64,000 nt of DNA from Streptomyces radicis (GTDB taxonomy: Bacteria; Actinomycetota; Actinomycetes; Streptomycetales; Streptomycetaceae), in the NCBI RefSeq assembly GCF_003626575.1, contig NZ_RBDY01000012.1, positions 1 to 64,000 on the forward strand, read 5' to 3'. Positions within the stretch are counted from its first letter, which is position 1, and each line of letters opens with the position of its first letter. A program made the translations under genes and the position numbers. The notes beneath the pieces were generated by a model that did no database searches, was not told where the DNA came from, and worked only from the letters and a program-made list of their open reading frames with translations. Positions 39,772 through 48,996 of this stretch are shown here, piece by piece.

Positions 39772-42700
39772 CCGTGAAGGGGACTCCGTCGCCCAGGTGC
39801 AGGATCGCGCGCCCTGGGGTGGGCTGCTCGACCGCCGCGCTGCGCGGCAGCTTCACGCCCACCAGCTCGCCCACGCGGTGGCTCGACGGGGAGAGGAGCA
39901 CGCCGCGGCGGGCCTTCTTCGCGTCGACCTGCCAGCCGGAGAAGCCCGTGCACAGGTCCGCCTCGTCGCCGCCGAGCACCATGTACTGGCCCAACTCCGC
40001 GCCCTTGGTCACGATGTTCTTCAGCTCGTCCCCGCCGTCGCAGCGCCGCAGGTCCTCGCCGTCGTCGATCACGAACACGATCGGGTTCTCGAGCGAGGCG
40101 TCGCGCACCGACTCGCGCACCTGGTCCTCGGACAGGTCGTCGCCGGTGAAGACGTTGATCACGCCCGGCTGGCCCGCCAGGTCGCGCAGCGGCGAGGGGC
40201 GCGGGGCCGCGATCACGATGCGGACGCCCTGGGCCAGATACGACTTGGCCAGCATCGTCAGCACCGTGGACCGGCCCGACTTGGCGGGGCCGCCCACGAT
40301 GAACACGGGCGCGCCCTTGGACAGGTCGGGGCCATAGCCCATCAGCTCGTCGCCGCCGACGCCGATCAGGCCCCACAGGCGGGACTCGGACGCCTCCGGG
40401 TCGCGCATCTCCCACGCGTCCGCGAACGTCAGGCGGCTGGGCAGCACGTCCACGCGGAACGGCCGCTTCGAGCGCGGCACCGCCGCGTCCCGCTGCGTCG
40501 CCCAGTCGCCGATCGCGCCCAGGGCCGCGGCCTGCGCCTGGCCCGAGAGCTCCTCGGCGAGCACCGCGATCTGGATCTCGGTGAGCACTTGGTTCCGGTA
40601 CATGCGCCCGTCGGGGATCTCCTCGGGGACCTTCCGCGCGGGCATGCCGATGTGCGAGTAGTCGGCGCGGTCGGAGAGCCGCAGCGTGTAGCGCTCCTCG
40701 GTGAGCGCGGCGATGCGGCCCGAGAGCACCGAGCGGTCGCCCGTGATGACCAGGTGGATGCCGACGCTCGCGCCCTCGCGGAGGATGACGTAGATCTCGT
40801 CGGTCAGCGCGCCGTGGTCGATCTCGCCGAGGGTGGAGACCCAGCCCTCCCAGCGGTCGATCATCACCACGATGTGCGGCAGCCGGTCCTCGGGGCTCGC
40901 CGCGGCGGCGCGCTGCTCGCCGATGTCGGCCAGCGCGTCGTTGCCCAGCACCTCCTGGCGCCGGTCGAGCTCCGCGCGCAGGCGGCGGATCAGGCGGCGG
41001 ACGCGCTCGGTCTGGTTCCGGTTGACGACCGCGCCGCAGTTGGGGAGCTTGGTCAACGCGTTGAGCGCGCCGTTGCCGCAGTCCACGCCGTAGATGTGGA
41101 CGTCGGCCGCGGAGTGGATCCACGCGAGCGAGCCCGCGATCGTGCGGAGCAGCTGGGAGCGGCCGCTGCGCGCGGTGCCCGCGACGATCATGTGGCTGAA
41201 CGACTTGAAGTCCACCGCGACCGAGCGCCTGGCCTGCTGCACCGGCAGGTCCTCGACGCCGTAGGGGGCGGCGGGCAACGCGCCGAGCGGGACCGGGTGT
41301 TCGAGGTCCCGCAGCAGCACCTGCTCGGGCAGCGCGGGCAGCCACGGGCTGTGCTGCTTGGTGAAGCCGAGCTGCCGGTCGGCCTCGATGACGGAGTCCA
41401 CCAGCACCTTGAGGTCGGTGATCTCCTCCTCCTCGGACTTCGCCCCTGGCGGCCGCTTCATCTTGGCCCGGCCCAGGTCGCTCCACTCCAGGACGCCCGT
41501 CCACGGCCTGGCGACCGCCGGGTCCACGGCGCCCGGCCTGCGGCCACCGACGCGGCCCGACTGGAACGGCACGAGCGAGGAGTGCCCGAGCCTGACGAAC
41601 GCGCGGCCCGGCGTCGACTTGGCGATGAAGCCCGCGTCGGGCGCGTTGATGACGTCGGACGACTCGCTGGCGTCGGTGACGCGCAGCGCGATGCGGAGGT
41701 TGGTGTTGGCGCGGATCTCGGGCGAGACGACGCCGCTGGGGCGCTGGGTGGCGAGCAGCAGGTGGATGCCGAGGGAACGGCCTCGCTGCGCGATGTTGAC
41801 CAGGCCCTTCACGAAGTCGGGCAGCTCGCGGACCATCGAAGCGAACTCGTCGATGACGATGAGGAGTCGGGGCATCGAGGTCAGGCGCCCCGGATTGCGC
41901 CTGATGAGGTCCTGGTAGTCCTCGATGTCCTTGGCGCCGACCTCGGCGAGGATGTGCTCACGGCGCGTCAGCTCGGCGCCGAGCGACTGGAGGGCCCGCT
42001 CCACCAAGTGGTTGTCGAGGTCCGTCACCATGCCGACGGTGTGCGGCAGTTGGACGCAGTCCTTGAACGCCGAGCCGCCCTTGTAGTCGACCAGGACGAA
42101 CGTCATGTTCTCCGGGGTGTTGGCCACCGCGAGCGACGCGACGATCGTCTGGAGCAGCTCGGACTTGCCCGACCCTGTCGTGCCCGCGATCAGGCCGTGC
42201 GGGCCGTCGCGGCGCATGTCGATGGCGAACGCGCCGTCGTAGGACTCGCCGATGACGGCCTCGGTCGACTGGCCGCCCAGGCGCCAGCGGGCGGCGATCG
42301 CCCCGGCGGTCGGCGGCTCCATCTCGATCACGTCGAGCAGGCGGCTGGCCGACGGCAGCGCCGCGTCCTCGGACTCGCCGCTGATGTCGCGGATCGGGGA
42401 GAGCGCGCGGGACAGCAGCTCGCACCACTCGGGCCTGACCCAGTCGGGGCGCACGCCCCTGATGCGCCACGCGCCGGTCTGCTCCACGCGCAGCCGGTCG
42501 GCGGCCATCACGGGCGCGGTGCCCGCCATGGCGCCTGGGGCCGCGCCGCCCGGCACGGCGAGGAAGGTGTGGAAGCCGGTGGCGTATCCGGGGTTGCGCG
42601 CGGGGCCGCCGTGCGCGGGGCGGTCGGGGTTGGGCTCGGCGATGACGACGGCCTGGCACTCGCCGGGCAGGAAGCGCTCCTCGTCGTCCAGGCACAGGGC

Positions 42701-44281
42701 GTAGATCGAGGACGCGGGGCCCTCGCGCAGCAGGCGGATGACGCCGGGCAGCGAACGCATCCGGCGCGAGCCGTCGAAGATGACGACGATGTCCGGGTCC
42801 TTGAACGTGGCGTTCTGCGCGCGGGCCTCCTTGGCCGCCTTCTGGCGCGCGTCGAGCGTCGCGGTCAGCTCGGCGACGCGGGCGCCGATGGTCTCGGCGT
42901 CGGTGCCGACCAGCGCGTTGACCTCGTGCTCGGGTCCAGGCGTGGTGTGCGGCAGCCAGCGCATCCAGTCCCAGCTGTACTGGCCCGAGCCGTCGGTCAG
43001 CAGGAAGAACTGCACGTCGACCGGGCTGTGCAGCACCGAGATCTGGCTGACGCTCCAGCGCGCGAGCGCCCGCGCGGTGTCGCCGGGGCCCGCGAAGCCC
43101 ACGACGCCGAGGGTGCGCAGGGGCAGGGTCACCGGGGCGTCGGCGATCTTCCAGAAGACCTGCCGCTTGTGCTCGTCCTGCTGGGGGTCGGTGAGCACGA
43201 CCTCGGAGTCCAGCTCCACGGTGCCCACGCGGATCAGCAGGTGGTCCTCGTCGGTGCGGCGGCGCTCCCACAGGCGGGTGCGGGGGCCGGTGGCCTGGTT
43301 GAGCACGGTGGCCGGGTCGGGGGCGGCGTGGCGGCGGGCGAACCGCTCGGCGATCAGCGCGTCGCGCGCGTCCTTCTCGATGCGGGCCTTGCGCTCGTTG
43401 TACTCCTCGACCCGCTTGGCGTGCGATATGCGGCCGCGCTTCTTGTCCATGAAGTAGTTGGACAGCAGCATGACCGGGCTCATGAACGCCATCATCAGGA
43501 AGATCCAGCGACCCGTGATGCTGGCCATCAGGACCGCGCCGACCACCGGGAGGATGGCCATCAGCCAGGGCATCGGGCGGCGTTCGCGGTCGCCGGGCGG
43601 CTTGGGGAGGATGAACTTCGTCTGCCGCTCGGGCGGCAGGAGGCGCGGCGGCCTGTTGTAGTCGAGGCCCGCGCCGTCCTCGGACACCTTGAGCGCGGCG
43701 TCCGGGGGGAAGTAGGGGGTCAGCTCGAACAGCGAGTCGCCGACGGCCAGTTGCTTGCCGAGCTTCCAGTCGGCGCGGTCGCCCTCGGTGTGGCTGAACG
43801 GCTCGCCGTCGATCATCGGCTGCGACTCGCTGTAGACGGTCACCTTGCACGTGCCGTCGGCGGCGACGCGCAGCGTCATCGCGCGCTCGGGCAACGTGGG
43901 GTCGTCCACGCGGATATGGACCTGCTGCCCGTTGCCTATCTCGACCTTGCCGACGCCGAGCCGGTGCACGGCGCCCGCGCCAGGGCCGCCGACCACGCGG
44001 AACTCGATGACACCGCTGGGCTCGCCCGGCCAGCAGCCGCTGGGGTTGTGCAGGCTCACGACGCCGCCCTCGCGCAGCGGCGACTGGGCGAGGGTGAGCG
44101 TGGGATCGACGTACTCGCCGCTCACGAACAGGTGGGCGGCGGGGCCCTGGTCCCCGTACCCGCCGACGGAGCGGACGAACTCGGGGGCGAGGTCGCCGAC
44201 TTGCGTTTCGGGGGCGGCATCGACCACGGTGTCGGCCCGGTGCCCCCCGACCGGGTCGACGACTGTGAGGGTCAGGCGCAC
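39752..44281 (-). CDS. eccC: type VII secretion ATPase EccC (FtsK/SpoIIIE type)
   Basis: A 1509-residue single-chain EccC. The N-terminus has a ubiquitin-like/FHA-like part (LGVGKVEIGNGQQVHIRVDD), two transmembrane helices near residues 240-285 (WLMAILPVVGAVLMASITG; IFLMMAFMSPVMLLSNYF), then three FtsK-type ATPase domains. Domain 1 has canonical Walker A GTTGSGKSELL near residue 697 and Walker B LIVIDEF. Domains 2 and 3 have GTARSGRSQLL and GGPAKSGRSTVL (Arg in place of Lys) with VVMIDRW and VFVIDDG. This matches the single active domain plus degenerate domains seen in EccC proteins. GTG 44281 follows GGAGGAA. It exports Esx-type substrates across the membrane. Confidence 0.95.
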   Translation of the reverse strand: MRLTLTVVDPVGGHRADTVVDAAPETQVGDLAPEFVRSVGGYGDQGPAAHLFVSGEYVDPTLTLAQSPLREGGVVSLHNPSGCWPGEPSGVIEFRVVGGPGAGAVHRLGVGKVEIGNGQQVHIRVDDPTLPERAMTLRVAADGTCKVTVYSESQPMIDGEPFSHTEGDRADWKLGKQLAVGDSLFELTPYFPPDAALKVSEDGAGLDYNRPPRLLPPERQTKFILPKPPGDRERRPMPWLMAILPVVGAVLMASITGRWIFLMMAFMSPVMLLSNYFMDKKRGRISHAKRVEEYNERKARIEKDARDALIAERFARRHAAPDPATVLNQATGPRTRLWERRRTDEDHLLIRVGTVELDSEVVLTDPQQDEHKRQVFWKIADAPVTLPLRTLGVVGFAGPGDTARALARWSVSQISVLHSPVDVQFFLLTDGSGQYSWDWMRWLPHTTPGPEHEVNALVGTDAETIGARVAELTATLDARQKAAKEARAQNATFKDPDIVVIFDGSRRMRSLPGVIRLLREGPASSIYALCLDDEERFLPGECQAVVIAEPNPDRPAHGGPARNPGYATGFHTFLAVPGGAAPGAMAGTAPVMAADRLRVEQTGAWRIRGVRPDWVRPEWCELLSRALSPIRDISGESEDAALPSASRLLDVIEMEPPTAGAIAARWRLGGQSTEAVIGESYDGAFAIDMRRDGPHGLIAGTTGSGKSELLQTIVASLAVANTPENMTFVLVDYKGGSAFKDCVQLPHTVGMVTDLDNHLVERALQSLGAELTRREHILAEVGAKDIEDYQDLIRRNPGRLTSMPRLLIVIDEFASMVRELPDFVKGLVNIAQRGRSLGIHLLLATQRPSGVVSPEIRANTNLRIALRVTDASESSDVINAPDAGFIAKSTPGRAFVRLGHSSLVPFQSGRVGGRRPGAVDPAVARPWTGVLEWSDLGRAKMKRPPGAKSEEEEITDLKVLVDSVIEADRQLGFTKQHSPWLPALPEQVLLRDLEHPVPLGALPAAPYGVEDLPVQQARRSVAVDFKSFSHMIVAGTARSGRSQLLRTIAGSLAWIHSAADVHIYGVDCGNGALNALTKLPNCGAVVNRNQTERVRRLIRRLRAELDRRQEVLGNDALADIGEQRAAAASPEDRLPHIVVMIDRWEGWVSTLGEIDHGALTDEIYVILREGASVGIHLVITGDRSVLSGRIAALTEERYTLRLSDRADYSHIGMPARKVPEEIPDGRMYRNQVLTEIQIAVLAEELSGQAQAAALGAIGDWATQRDAAVPRSKRPFRVDVLPSRLTFADAWEMRDPEASESRLWGLIGVGGDELMGYGPDLSKGAPVFIVGGPAKSGRSTVLTMLAKSYLAQGVRIVIAAPRPSPLRDLAGQPGVINVFTGDDLSEDQVRESVRDASLENPIVFVIDDGEDLRRCDGGDELKNIVTKGAELGQYMVLGGDEADLCTGFSGWQVDAKKARRGVLLSPSSHRVGELVGVKLPRSAAVEQPTPGRAILHLGDGVPFTVTTPAP

Positions 44282-44583
44282 GCTCTTCCTCCCGTAGTGA
44301 CACAGCAACGTGCTTCGCTGGACATGACCATAATCGCATCTTGTGTGGGCGTGACAACGGGTGCGGGAGAAGGTGCAACCGCACATCCGAGTTGGGCGTC
44401 ATAGGTGTCGCCGAGGCACCGGGGACGGGTGTTTCACGCCCTCTTGACCGGGGGTACCGTCCCATGCTTCGTGGACGTAGGCTGACTGCCTGTGGCGGCG
44501 CCACAGGCGGGACCCCGGCGCCCACACCGGCCGGACACCAGCGGGGGGATGGCCCTCCGCCCTACCTGAGGAGGGGAATCGTC

Positions 44584-44883
44584 ATGGCGGATATCGACGT
44601 CACATATGACGACATGCGGGAGGCGGGCGATCGGCTCATCTCCGAGTACGAGCTGATGGACCAGAAGCTCGACGAGCTTCAGTCGTACATCGATGGCCTG
44701 CTGGCCGCCGGTTACACGACCTCGCGTTCCTCCGGCGCCTTCGACGACTCCTACCGGGAGTTCACCCAGGGCGCCAAGAAGGTCCTTGAGGGCCTCCAGG
44801 GCATGGGCAACTTCCTGAAGACCGCCGCCCAGGCCATGGAGGACACCGACACGGGTCTGGAGAGCTCCATCCGGGGTGGCTGA
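44584..44883 (+). CDS. WXG100-family protein (Esx-like)
   Basis: A 99-residue all-helical protein, the length of WXG100 secretion substrates. It reads as a helical hairpin: MREAGDRLISEYELMDQKLDEL, a turn at LLAAGYTTSRSSGAFDDSY, and KVLEGLQGMGNFLKTAAQAMEDTD. The W-x-G turn is replaced by A-G-Y, as in some Streptomyces EsxA/EsxB proteins. No tandem second esx gene is seen, so it may form homodimers. A strong GAGGAGGGG precedes the ATG. It is divergent from eccC, whose product is its likely exporter. Confidence 0.85.
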   Translation: MADIDVTYDDMREAGDRLISEYELMDQKLDELQSYIDGLLAAGYTTSRSSGAFDDSYREFTQGAKKVLEGLQGMGNFLKTAAQAMEDTDTGLESSIRGG

Positions 44884-44949
44884 CCCCCGCTTCCGCCGCG
44901 GGGCGGTGCCAGGGCGCGAGCCGCGCGCCGGGCGCCGCCCTTTCGGCTG

Positions 44950-45055
44950 TTCGGGGGGCGTTTCCGCGACGGCGCTCCGGCGGCGTTCCCACGGCGTTCC
45001 GGCGAACGGCGTTCCGGCGGCGCTCCCCTGGCGTTCCGCAAGGGCGTTTTCGGAC
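44950..45055. repeat. scattered GGCGTTCC repeats
   Basis: Between the esx gene and the TrkA-N gene, GGCGTTCC or close variants (ggcgtttcc, ggcgctcc) recur about eight times within 105 bases, partly at 15-20 base spacing. The whole 284-base gap (44884-45167) holds no other recognisable feature. Confidence 0.5.
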
Positions 45056-45167
45056 TCCCGTGCGCCGCGGGGCCGTTCGCGCGTGAGAATCCGGGGCGAA
45101 TGCCGTGCCCGTGCGGGACGTCGTGTGCGTATGTGTGAGCCCTCCGTGGCAGAGAGAGGATGGAGCC

Positions 45168-45677
45168 ATGGCCACTCCCCTGCACGCGCTGCGCCGCGCC
45201 CGCTCACGAGGACTCACCGAGGGCGCGCGGCGACGTGGCGCGCCGGGCGCGCACGACCGGCGCGTCGCGGTGGTCGGGCTCGGCGGATTCGGCGGGGCGC
45301 TCGCCGACGAGCTGACGCGGCGGGGCCTCGCGGTGCTCGGCGTCGACGCCGACGAGCAGGCCGTTTCCGCGCGGCGGGCCACGCTCGCCCGGGTGGCCGT
45401 GGCCGACGCCACCGACCCCGAGGAGCGCGAACGGCTCGGGCTCGCCGGGCCGGGCGCGCCCGCCTGCGCCGTGGTCGCGCTCGGCGGGGACGGGCTCGCG
45501 GGGCTCGTGGTCGCCTCCGAGCTGGTGGAGGGAGGCGTTCCGGATGTGTGGGTGTACGCCCCCGGCGCGCACCGCGCGGTGCTGGCGCGCCGCCTGGGCG
45601 CGCGCCCGGTGGACGCCTCCGACGCGACCGCGCTTGGCGATGTGATCGCCGCTACGCTCCGTGTCAAGGACGCGTAA
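45168..45677 (+). CDS. TrkA-N (RCK) domain protein
   Basis: A 169-residue Rossmann protein. RRVAVVGLGGFGGALADELTRRG carries the G-x-G-x-x-G NAD loop, followed by VLGVDADEQAVSARR, VAVADATDP and VVALGGDGLAGLVVASEL, as in RCK_N domains. The RCK_C domain is absent and no Trk/Ktr channel gene adjoins. It may regulate a potassium or other cation channel encoded elsewhere, or be a stand-alone sensor. ATG 45168 follows ggatggag. NhaA downstream is another cation-handling gene, though a 138-base gap separates them. Confidence 0.8.
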   Translation: MATPLHALRRARSRGLTEGARRRGAPGAHDRRVAVVGLGGFGGALADELTRRGLAVLGVDADEQAVSARRATLARVAVADATDPEERERLGLAGPGAPACAVVALGGDGLAGLVVASELVEGGVPDVWVYAPGAHRAVLARRLGARPVDASDATALGDVIAATLRVKDA

Positions 45678-45815
45678 AGAATCCCCGGGGTACGGTGTCA
45701 GGACCGGCGCGGTTCGCCAGGTCCTCCTGTGCCTGGGTCCGCCGCCGTGGTGTGCCGGGAAGTCTGGTCGGCGATGTGACGCGACCTGCCCGTACCCGCT
45801 GAAAGGCCCGCCACC

Positions 45816-47135
45816 ATGGCTTCCCAGGACTCCCTGTCGTTCCCGCGCCCGCCGAGCGATCCGAGGGCCGACGAGGAGCGCAACCGCAGAACGGTCGCGG
45901 AGTTCCTGCGCCTGGAGGCCTCGGGCGGGCTGCTCCTGCTGATCGCCGCGGCCGTCGCCCTGGTCCTGGCGAACTCGCCGCTCGACGACACCTACGCCGA
46001 CGTCCGCGACCACCACCTCGCGATCCCGGCGCTCGGGCTCGACCTCTCCGTGGGTCACTGGGCGTCGGACGGGCTGCTCGCCGTCTTCTTCTTCGTCGCC
46101 GGGATCGAGCTCAAGCGCGAGCTGGTCGCCGGTGAGCTGCGCCGCCCCGCCACGGCCGTGCTGCCCGTGGTCGCCGCGATCGGCGGCATGGCCGTGCCCG
46201 CGCTCATCTCCGTCGCGGTCAACGGCGTGGGCGGGGGCGACCAGGGCGGCTGGGCCGTGCCGATGGCCACCGACATCGCGTTCGCGCTCGGCGTGCTCGC
46301 GGTGGTGGGGCGCCGTCTGCCGTCCGCGCTACGGGTGTTCCTGCTGACCCTCGCCGTGGTGGACGACCTGATCGCGATCATCGTCATCGCCATCTTCTTC
46401 ACCTCGGGCCTCGACCTCTGGGCGCTCGCCGGTGCCGTCGCCGGTCTCGTCCTCTTCCATCTGCTGCACCACAGGGGCGTGCGCGGCTGGCACGGCGCCT
46501 GGTACGTGTATGTGCCACTCGCGCTCGCCATCTGGGTGCTGATGGCCAACAGCGGCATCCACGCCACGATCGCCGGGGTCGCCATGGGCATGCTGCTGCG
46601 CAGCGTCCCTGGCCCGCTGGAGAAGCAGTCACCGGCCGAACGCGTCGGGCACCTGGTCCACCCCTACTCGGCGGGGATCGCGGTGCCGCTGTTCGCGCTC
46701 TTCGCGGCGGGGGTGCCCGTCTCGGGCGACACGCTGTCCTCGCTCGTGAGCGAGCCCGAGCCGCTGGGCGCCGCGCTCGGCCTGCTGCTCGGCAAGACGA
46801 TCGGCGTCTTCGGCACCACCTACCTGGTGGCGCGCTTCACCCGGGCCCGGCTGAGCCCGACGCTGAGGTGGCCCGACGTGTTCGGCGGCGCGCTGCTCGC
46901 GGGCATCGGGTTCACGGTGTCGCTGCTGATCACCGAGCTGTCGTTCGCCGACACCCCGGCGCTCGAGGAGCAGGTCAAGGCGGCGGTGCTCGCCGGGTCG
47001 CTGTGCGCGGCGCTGATCGCTTCGGCCGTGCTGCTCGCGCGCGGGCGCCGCCAGCCGCGGGCGGCGGACGACGGGGGCGGCGGTGGCGAGGGCGGCGCCC
47101 CTGCTGGTCAGGGGACGAGCGCGCCGTCGCGGTAG
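45816..47135 (+). CDS. nhaA: Na+/H+ antiporter NhaA
   Basis: A 439-residue membrane antiporter with about twelve helices. The ion site is ATDIAFALGVLA and LAVVDDLIAIIVIAI, the two Asp of TM5 region that bind Na+ or H+. FFFVAGIELKRELVAGEL is the conserved TM2-TM3 loop. The C-terminal tail is Gly-rich and hydrophilic. It expels sodium at alkaline pH. The ATG at 45816 follows tgaaaggc. The 3' end overlaps the convergent ABC ATPase gene by 28 bases. Confidence 0.95.
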   Translation: MASQDSLSFPRPPSDPRADEERNRRTVAEFLRLEASGGLLLLIAAAVALVLANSPLDDTYADVRDHHLAIPALGLDLSVGHWASDGLLAVFFFVAGIELKRELVAGELRRPATAVLPVVAAIGGMAVPALISVAVNGVGGGDQGGWAVPMATDIAFALGVLAVVGRRLPSALRVFLLTLAVVDDLIAIIVIAIFFTSGLDLWALAGAVAGLVLFHLLHHRGVRGWHGAWYVYVPLALAIWVLMANSGIHATIAGVAMGMLLRSVPGPLEKQSPAERVGHLVHPYSAGIAVPLFALFAAGVPVSGDTLSSLVSEPEPLGAALGLLLGKTIGVFGTTYLVARFTRARLSPTLRWPDVFGGALLAGIGFTVSLLITELSFADTPALEEQVKAAVLAGSLCAALIASAVLLARGRRQPRAADDGGGGGEGGAPAGQGTSAPSR

Positions 47136-48175
47136 AGCAGGACCCGGTCCGGCCTCGGCACCGCCCATGCGGCGGTGCCGGGCGCGACCTCGGTGTCCTC
47201 GTCGACCACGACCTGTATGGACCCCGACTCCCCGTCGAGGGTGACGAGTTGGGCGCTGCCCAGGTTCTCGACGACGGTGACCTCGCCGGAGAACGCTCCC
47301 CCGGTGGGTTCTCCGGCGTAGGTCAGATACTCGGGCCGCACCCCGTAGACCACCGGGTCGCCGGGGGCGAGCGCCCCGGCGCCGGGGCCGCCCGGCACCT
47401 CGGCGGGGCCGACGGCGACCCGGCCGCCTTCGCGGACCTCGCCTTCGAGCAGGTTCATGGGGGTCGAGCCGATGAACGACGCGACAAACGTGTTCGCGGG
47501 GCGCCGGAACACCTCGGCCGGTGTGCCCACCTGGCGCACCCGCCCGTCCTCCATGCCCGCGACGCGGTCGGCGAGCGCCAGCGCCTCGGCCTGGTCGTGG
47601 GTGACGAACACGCAGGTGATCCGCAGCTCGCGCTGGAGCCGCTTGAGGAACGTGCGGGCCTCGAGGCGCATGCGGGCGTCGAGGTTGGACAGCGGCTCGT
47701 CGAGCAGGAACGCGCGCGGGTGGCACGCCATCGCCCGGGCGAGCGCGACCCGTTGCTGCTGCCCGCCCGAGAGCTGCGCCGGGCGGCGCTCCAACAGCGC
47801 GTCGAGGCCCAACTCCCCTGCGGTCCCCGCCGCCTTGGCCCGGCGCTCGGCGCCGCCGACCTGTCTGATGCGCAGCGGATAGGCGATGTTGTCGGTGACC
47901 GTCATGTGCGGGAAGAGGGCGTAGTCCTGGAACACCATCGCGACGTCCCGCCGCCCCGGCGGCAGCGCGGTGACGTCGTCGCCGCCGATGAGGACCGCTC
48001 CCCCGGTGGCCTCCTCGAGCCCCGCGATGGTGCGCAGCAGGGTGGTCTTGCCGCACCCCGAGGGCCCGAGCAGCGCGAAGAACTCGCCGTCGGCGATGGC
48101 CAGTTCGACGCCGTCCAGGGCGGTCACCCCACCGGGGTAGACCTTGGAGAGCCGGACCAGGTCGATGGCTGACAT
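47108..48175 (-). CDS. sugar ABC transporter ATPase (UgpC/MalK-type)
   Basis: A 355-residue CUT1-type ATPase. Walker A GPSGCGKTTL, Q-loop VFQDYALFP, signature LSGGQQQRV, Walker B AFLLDEPLSNLD, H-loop VTHDQAEAL, then a C-terminal OB-fold regulatory domain (VYGVRPEYL, VVENLGSAQLV). ATG 48175 overlaps the upstream permease stop (TGATG). It would drive the two permeases upstream; many CUT1 ATPases serve several transporters, so it may still function even though the adjacent binding-protein gene is broken. Confidence 0.93.
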   Translation of the reverse strand: MSAIDLVRLSKVYPGGVTALDGVELAIADGEFFALLGPSGCGKTTLLRTIAGLEEATGGAVLIGGDDVTALPPGRRDVAMVFQDYALFPHMTVTDNIAYPLRIRQVGGAERRAKAAGTAGELGLDALLERRPAQLSGGQQQRVALARAMACHPRAFLLDEPLSNLDARMRLEARTFLKRLQRELRITCVFVTHDQAEALALADRVAGMEDGRVRQVGTPAEVFRRPANTFVASFIGSTPMNLLEGEVREGGRVAVGPAEVPGGPGAGALAPGDPVVYGVRPEYLTYAGEPTGGAFSGEVTVVENLGSAQLVTLDGESGSIQVVVDEDTEVAPGTAAWAVPRPDRVLLYRDGALVP

Positions 48176-48996
48176 CAGTGCTTGATCCCTCCGTGGAAGC
48201 GGAAGCCGTACCGGGACGAGACGAACAGGAACATCGCGACCACCGGCAGGGAGTAGAGCAGGGAGAACGTGGAGATCAGCGCGAGGTCGGGCTGGCCGCC
48301 CTCGGTGTAGAAGGTGTACATCACCACGGCGGCGGGGGACTTCTCGGGCGAGCGCAGCAGGAGGAAGGGGATCAGGAAGTTCCCCCACACCTGGGCGACG
48401 GACCACACGGCGATGGTGGCGAGGCCCGGGCGGATCAGCGGGACGACGATGTGCCGCACGATCTGGAGCGGTGAGGCGCCGAAGACGCGCGCGGACTCCT
48501 CGTAGGAGCGGGGCGTGGCGTCGGTGAAGTCCTTGAGGATGAAGACCGCGCTGGGCAGCAGGCCGCCGCTGAGCACCAGGATCACCCCCAACTGGGAGTC
48601 GATCAGGTCGAGTTCGTAGGCGAGGTTGAACAGCGGGACCATCGCGGCGGTGCCGGTGACGATCGAGGAGAGCAGCAGCAGGGCGTAGAGCAGCGCGTCG
48701 CGGCCGGGCAGCCGGACGCGGCTGAGGGCGTAGGCGGCGAGCGCGGCCAGGGTGACCACGATGGCGCCGGTCCCCGCGGCGAGCACGAGCGAATTGCGCA
48801 GCGAGCGCAGGGCGTTCTCGTTGTCGAGCAGCTCGCGGAAGTTGTCGAGGGTGAAGCTCGGCAGCGAGGCGGCGACGCCGGGGGCGCGGTCGAACGGCGC
48901 GAACGCCAGCCACAGCAGGGGCAGCGAGAAGAACGCCAGCAGCAGGCAGATCAGGGTGTAGCGGCCGATGACGGCGAGGAACCGGCGTGGGCTCAT
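48175..48996 (-). CDS. sugar ABC transporter permease (MalG-like)
   Basis: A 273-residue permease with six helices, beginning YTLICLLLAFFSLPLLWLAF. The EAA loop, YEESARVFGASPLQIVRHIVVPL, contacts the ATPase. ATG at 48996 overlaps the MalF-like stop (ATGA). It is the second membrane subunit of a CUT1 transporter for a sugar or polyol. Confidence 0.92.
   Translation of the reverse strand: MSPRRFLAVIGRYTLICLLLAFFSLPLLWLAFAPFDRAPGVAASLPSFTLDNFRELLDNENALRSLRNSLVLAAGTGAIVVTLAALAAYALSRVRLPGRDALLYALLLLSSIVTGTAAMVPLFNLAYELDLIDSQLGVILVLSGGLLPSAVFILKDFTDATPRSYEESARVFGASPLQIVRHIVVPLIRPGLATIAVWSVAQVWGNFLIPFLLLRSPEKSPAAVVMYTFYTEGGQPDLALISTFSLLYSLPVVAMFLFVSSRYGFRFHGGIKH

Noticed and set aside
39737..44404. 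A 1555-residue open frame on the plus strand opposite eccC
   Set aside because: It is an antisense shadow created by GC-rich third positions: composition is Arg/Gly/His rich, no family motif is seen, and eccC on the other strand has full-length homology.
45105..45167. Longer start for the TrkA-N gene (GTG at 45105)
   Set aside because: The ATG at 45168 has a better ribosome site, and the extra residues (Cys-Val rich) do not fit the family.
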